From positions 1 to 8,824 of the forward strand of contig JALNVY010000097.1 of the NCBI GenBank assembly GCA_023231165.1: a stretch of 8,824 nucleotides of DNA, read 5' to 3'. This stretch comes from Syntrophales bacterium. GTDB lineage: Bacteria; Desulfobacterota; Syntrophia; Syntrophales; UBA8958. Positions 5,496 through 8,824 of the stretch are shown here, piece after piece; the stretch's first letter is position 1, and each line of letters starts with the position of its first letter. Below the pieces are notes generated by a model that saw only the letters and a list, made by a program, of their open reading frames with translations, had not been told where the DNA came from and did not search any database. The position numbers were made by a program, and so were the translations under genes.

Positions 5496-6677
5496 ATGGG
5501 ACATTACAACTTCGATGAAATAATCCATAGGGAAAAGACCCATTCGGTCAAGTACGATCTGAGAACGAAAAATTTCGGAACGGAAGATGTAATCCCGATG
5601 TGGGTTGCCGACATGGATTTCCGTACGCCTGATTTCATCGTGGACGCCATCAAGCGGCGAGCAGCGCACGAACTCTACGGCTATACGTTCATCCCGGAGT
5701 CCTTTTACGAGTCGTTCCAGTCTTGGATGAAGCGGCGGCACGGATGGGATGTCCGCAGGGAATGGATTCTCTACTGTCCGGGCGTCGTCCCGTCTTTGGT
5801 TGTTGCACTGCTGTCCTTCACATCGCCGGGAGAGGGAGTGCTTGTGCAGACGCCCGTCTATTATCCCTTTTTTCCCATCATCGTGAATAATGGCCGCATG
5901 CTTGTCGAAAATCCGTTAGAAATTCGTTACGGCCGCCTGTGCATGAACGAAGACCATCTGGCGGCATGCCTGGACGAAAAGGTGAAGCTCATGTTTTTAT
6001 GCAGCCCTCATAATCCCGGCGGCATGGTCTGGAAAAGGGAGGAACTTGCAAGACTCGGGGAGCTCTGCCTGAAAAACAAAACCATCATCGTCTCCGATGA
6101 AATCCATGCTGATCTCGTCTTCCGCGGCCATGAACATTGCCCGACGGCCTCCCTTACGGAGGCGATTGCCCAAAACACCGTGACCCTCGTTTCTCCTAAT
6201 AAGACCTTTAATATTGCTGGATTATCGGCATCGGTAGCAATTATCCCGAACCGGGAACTGTTCGATCGCTTTAGGCAGACCCTGGAAAATATGCATTGGA
6301 TGATTCCGAACATTTTTGCAATTACCGCTTTCGAAGCGGCTTACCGTGGGGGAGAGGGGTGGCTGGAACAATTGCTGACCTACCTTGAAGGTAACCTGAA
6401 TCAGGTGATGGACTTCATGGAGCGTGAAATCCCCAAGATCAAGCCGATCAGACCGGAAGGGACCTATCTGGTCTGGCTCGATTGCCGGGAACTGGGTATG
6501 ACTCCGGAAGCTCTGAAGGCCTTTATGATCGTCCGGGCGAGGGTCGGTCTCAATGAGGGTCCAATGTTCGGGACCGGCGGGGAGGGATTTCAGCGCATGA
6601 ATATCGCTTGTCCACGGTCTGTTCTGAATGAGGCGTTGGCGAGAATCGCCGATGCTGCAAGCATAAAATGTGATTAA
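5496..6677 (+). CDS. MalY/PatB-family PLP-dependent C-S lyase / aminotransferase
   Basis: The 393-residue protein is a fold-type I PLP enzyme of normal length for the MalY/PatB group, whose members usually cleave cystathionine or related cysteine S-conjugates to a thiol, pyruvate and ammonia. The start FDEIIHREKTHSVKYD and the block VIPMWVADMDF are hallmark N-terminal sequences of that group. Further landmarks are CSPHNPGG (169-176), the PLP-phenol Asp in SDEIHADL (Asp201), the Schiff-base lysine in SPNKTFNIAGL (Lys236) and a carboxylate-binding Arg in the QRMNIACPR region (Arg374 most likely). The start is certain: an in-frame TAG at 5481-5483 leaves ATG 5496 as the only start, although AGGAG (5470-5474) is too far away to be a normal ribosome binding site. 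Lyase versus aminotransferase activity cannot be settled from sequence alone. It may supply sulfur or homocysteine for methionine synthesis. Confidence 0.9.
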   Translation: MGHYNFDEIIHREKTHSVKYDLRTKNFGTEDVIPMWVADMDFRTPDFIVDAIKRRAAHELYGYTFIPESFYESFQSWMKRRHGWDVRREWILYCPGVVPSLVVALLSFTSPGEGVLVQTPVYYPFFPIIVNNGRMLVENPLEIRYGRLCMNEDHLAACLDEKVKLMFLCSPHNPGGMVWKREELARLGELCLKNKTIIVSDEIHADLVFRGHEHCPTASLTEAIAQNTVTLVSPNKTFNIAGLSASVAIIPNRELFDRFRQTLENMHWMIPNIFAITAFEAAYRGGEGWLEQLLTYLEGNLNQVMDFMEREIPKIKPIRPEGTYLVWLDCRELGMTPEALKAFMIVRARVGLNEGPMFGTGGEGFQRMNIACPRSVLNEALARIADAASIKCD

Positions 6678-6981
6678 CTCAAATTAATGATTTTCTCTCT
6701 GATTACCATATTTTATCACTTGAAATTATGCCAAAGGGTAGCTGAAAATCTTCATCCCGATGGTCCCGTCTAATAAGATCCCATGATTTTTCCCGCCGTC
6801 ACCGGAAGATGTAAAAAATCAGCCCTGTAAAAGGATGATGATCTCAGAAAAGCCTTCAAGAAGATATATCCACTCAATATAACTTGCAAAAAAATATAAT
6901 CAGCCCCTTTCTTTGAAACCCCCTTGCATTTCTCGCAACAATCCATAAAATAGAAGTCAAAGACTTGGAAGGGAAGGTGGC
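6678..6981. other. AT-rich intergenic spacer before clpS
   Basis: About 300 bases with no coding frame, RNA gene or strong hairpin that I can support. A weak promoter candidate near the right end has TTGCAT (6924-6929) and TAAAAT (6946-6951) with a 16-bp spacer. A TATAAT at 6895-6900 lacks a convincing -35 partner. No CIRCE element (TTAGCACTC and its complement) is seen, and CTTTGAAA at 6911-6918 lacks a correctly spaced sigma-32-type -10 element, so heat-shock control is not shown by the sequence. Confidence 0.4.
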
Positions 6982-7308
6982 ATGGCCCCCGATTCTCAGC
7001 ATGAAGATCATGGCTTTGGCGGCCTGACCGATACGGATGACGATGTCTCCCTGGACGAGCCGGCGATGTTTAAGGTGATCCTGCACAATGATCATTACAC
7101 GTCCATGGACTTTGTCGTCGAGGTTCTTATGAGAGTTTTTCAAAAGTCGGCAGCGGAGGCGACGAAAATAATGCTGGACATTCATCAGCTCGGCCATGGT
7201 GCCTGCGGGATCTATATCTATGACATAGCGGTGACCAAGACATCCCGGGTCCACGCCATGGCCAAAGACCGGGGTTTTCCCTTGAAGTGCAGTTACGAAA
7301 AGGCATGA
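6982..7308 (+). CDS. clpS: ClpS, N-end-rule adaptor of the ClpAP protease
   Basis: The 108-residue protein fits the family's usual length. ClpS binds substrates with a bulky N-terminal residue and hands them to ClpA for unfolding and degradation. A flexible acidic N-terminal extension (about 1-26) is followed by the conserved core. The binding-pocket residues are visible in HNDHYTSMDFV: Asn36, Asp37, Thr40 and Met42, which correspond to Asn34, Asp35, Thr38 and Met40 of the E. coli protein. His68 matches the pocket His66, within IHQLGHGACGIY. The E. coli Asp36 position is His38 here. The C-terminus FPLKCSYEKA matches the family ending. GGAAGG (6972-6977) sits 4 nt before the ATG. clpA follows after 79 bp in the same direction, the usual partnership and order. 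Confidence 0.96.
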   Translation: MAPDSQHEDHGFGGLTDTDDDVSLDEPAMFKVILHNDHYTSMDFVVEVLMRVFQKSAAEATKIMLDIHQLGHGACGIYIYDIAVTKTSRVHAMAKDRGFPLKCSYEKA

Positions 7309-7326
7309 ATTTTGAGTTAAATTATC

Positions 7327-7361
7327 CTGAAGCCGGGCATCATTCCATCGTCCCGCTTCAG
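7327..7361 (+). other. Hairpin between clpS and clpA
   Basis: CTGAAGC (7327-7333) pairs with GCTTCAG (7355-7361), and after a one-base bulge GGG (7335-7337) pairs with CCC (7352-7354), leaving a 14-nt loop. It lies in the 79-bp gap and ends about 16 nt before the clpA AGGAG site (7377-7381). Only TTT follows it, so it is a weak terminator at best. It may act as a partial attenuator or as an RNA processing or stability element that sets the ClpS:ClpA ratio. Confidence 0.4.
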
Positions 7362-7387
7362 TTTGGCATGAGAACCAGGAGTAACCA

Positions 7388-8824
7388 ATGAAAATAAGCG
7401 AAGAACTTGATTCCATATTCAGAGCGGCCTATACGGAGGCAAAGCTCAGGTCTCACGAATATCTGACCCCCGAGCATATCCTTTTTACAGCCCTGTTCTT
7501 TGAATCTTCCGGTGATATTATCCGCGCCTGCGGGGGTGATGTGAAAAATCTGCAGATACGGCTGGAAGATTTTTTTGCCACCAAGTTGATTAAAATAAAA
7601 AAGGAAACAGATCCTGTTCAGAGCGCCAGTTTCCAGAATGTCATTGAAAGGGCGGTCTGGCATACCACCTCTGCCCAGAAGGGAGAACTCGATATCGGCG
7701 ATATCCTCATTTCCATCTTTGATGAGCGGGAATCGTATGCCGCTTTTTTCCTCCATCGGGAGGGCATCACGAGAATCGATCTGCTGAACTACGTTTCCCA
7801 CGGCATTGCTGCGGCGCCCAGGGAAAAGCCAGGAATGGCGGAAGGGGACAAGAGAACATCCTCCGGGGAAAAGGAAAACAAGGTTTTGGCCACCTTTACG
7901 ACGGAACTGGTGGAGAAGGCCAAAGCGGGAGAACTGGACCCTCTCATTGGCCGGGAAGACATCATTGAAAGGACTATGCAGGTCCTCTGCCGACGTTATA
8001 AGAATAACCCCGTCCATGTCGGGGAGGCGGGGGTGGGCAAGACGGCAATCACCGAAGGGCTGGCCCAGTTGATCGCCCAGGACAAGGTCCCCAAACCCCT
8101 GAAGGGCGCCAAGATCTATTCCCTCGATATGGGGGCCCTGCTGGCGGGGACCCGTTACCGGGGGGATTTTGAGGAACGGTTGAAAAAAGTAATCGCTGAG
8201 CTTCAGAAGATTCAGAATGTGGTACTTTTCATTGATGAAATCCACACCATCGTCGGCGCCGGCGCCGCCTCCGGAGGGGCAATGGACGCCTCGAATATCC
8301 TGAAACCGGCCCTGACCTCGGGGAAGATGAAATGTATCGGCGCCACCACTTATGATGAATACCGGAAATGCATGGAAAAGGACCGGGCCCTGTCCCGCCG
8401 CTTCCAGTCAATTGACATTCCCGAGCCATCCGTGGAGGATACGGTCAGTATCCTCAAGGGTTTGAAAGACCGCTACGAGTCCTATCATCAGGTTTTCTAC
8501 ACGGAGGAAGCCCTGCAGGCTGCAGTGGAACTCTCGGCTCGCCATATCAACGAACGGTATCTGCCCGACAAGGCCATCGACGTCATGGATGAGGCCGGCG
8601 CCAAGACCCGTCTGTATCGGGATGATCAGGAAGGAATCATTACAATCACCCCGGCCGATATGGAAAGGATTGTGGCGCGGATGGCGCGGATTCCGGAGAA
8701 GTCTGTTTCTTCATTGGAAAGCACCCAGCTTCGCTTCCTCGATCTGGATCTGAAAACACATATATTTGGACAGGATCAGGCCATAGACATGGTTGTCCAG
8801 GCCATTCGCCGCTCCCGGGCGGGC
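7388..8824 (+). CDS. clpA: ClpA, AAA+ unfoldase of ClpAP (3' part beyond window)
   Basis: The 479 codons present have no stop and run off the right edge in frame; E. coli ClpA has about 758 residues, so roughly the first 60 percent is here. ClpA hexamers unfold proteins with ATP and feed them into ClpP. Visible parts are the helical N domain (about 1-140), where ClpS docks, and a charged linker (about 143-168). The first AAA+ domain has Walker A GEAGVGKT (212-219), the LAGTRYRGDFEERL pore-region stretch (252-265), Walker B VVLFIDE (278-284) and IGATTYDEY (318-325). The small domain includes YLPDKAIDVMDEAGA. RIPEKSVSS (434-442) and IFGQDQAIDMVVQAI lead into the second AAA+ domain. These blocks follow ClpA rather than ClpB, and no ClpB-type coiled-coil middle domain is present. 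AGGAG (7377-7381) lies 6 nt before the ATG. Confidence 0.96.
   Translation, partial: MKISEELDSIFRAAYTEAKLRSHEYLTPEHILFTALFFESSGDIIRACGGDVKNLQIRLEDFFATKLIKIKKETDPVQSASFQNVIERAVWHTTSAQKGELDIGDILISIFDERESYAAFFLHREGITRIDLLNYVSHGIAAAPREKPGMAEGDKRTSSGEKENKVLATFTTELVEKAKAGELDPLIGREDIIERTMQVLCRRYKNNPVHVGEAGVGKTAITEGLAQLIAQDKVPKPLKGAKIYSLDMGALLAGTRYRGDFEERLKKVIAELQKIQNVVLFIDEIHTIVGAGAASGGAMDASNILKPALTSGKMKCIGATTYDEYRKCMEKDRALSRRFQSIDIPEPSVEDTVSILKGLKDRYESYHQVFYTEEALQAAVELSARHINERYLPDKAIDVMDEAGAKTRLYRDDQEGIITITPADMERIVARMARIPEKSVSSLESTQLRFLDLDLKTHIFGQDQAIDMVVQAIRRSRAG

Noticed and set aside
6911..6951. Possible heat-shock (sigma-32) promoter before clpS
   Set aside because: The CTTTGAAA element lacks a CCCAT-type -10 at the right spacing.
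7358..8245. 295-codon minus-strand open frame opposite clpA
   Set aside because: The plus strand encodes a clear ClpA with Walker motifs; the reverse frame is a shadow.

Overview
The window looks like ordinary chromosome from a strictly anaerobic Gram-negative bacterium. The best guess is the Desulfobacterota (former Deltaproteobacteria), near Syntrophus and its relatives. This rests on the mix of genes: a soluble GAF/PAS sensor kinase with a sigma-54 activator partner, a cysteine-rich ferredoxin-like protein, a crotonase-type tail and a clpS-clpA pair, with moderate GC. It is an inference from gene content, not a marker-based placement.

Layout, left to right. Positions 1-202 hold the 3' end of a plus-strand gene that resembles the C-terminus of an enoyl-CoA hydratase/isomerase (crotonase) protein. 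Positions 203-644 are non-coding and unusually rich in inverted repeats: a GC-rich nested hairpin (242-303), an AT-rich 31-bp palindrome (324-354) and a 50-nt hairpin with a GAAA loop (376-425). A sigma-70-like promoter candidate (426-453) follows, then a leader of roughly 185 nt. Next comes a two-component operon: a 710-residue cytosolic histidine kinase (GAF-GAF-PAS-HisKA-HATPase, 645-2777) and, starting one base after its stop, a 458-residue NtrC-type response regulator (2779-4155). The pair should convert an internal signal into sigma-54-dependent transcription; signal and target genes cannot be read from the window.

Tail-to-tail with the regulator is a small minus-strand gene of unknown function (4160-4486). 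A plus-strand iron-sulfur protein (4666-5376) follows. A short GC-rich interspersed repeat (about 5382-5452) separates it from a MalY/PatB-type PLP C-S lyase/aminotransferase (5496-6677). After about 300 bp of mostly featureless, AT-rich spacer come clpS (6982-7308) and clpA (7388 to the window edge, 479 codons present). These encode the N-end-rule adaptor and the unfoldase of the ClpAP protease. A 10-bp-stem hairpin lies between them.

I see no rRNA, tRNA, CRISPR array, transposase or phage gene, and nothing that makes a convincing new multi-gene system. The points most worth checking are the structured DNA at 242-425, the variant sigma-54 contact loop (GSFTGG) in the response regulator, the orphan minus-strand protein, and the uncharacterised iron-sulfur protein with a palindrome just ahead of its ribosome binding site.
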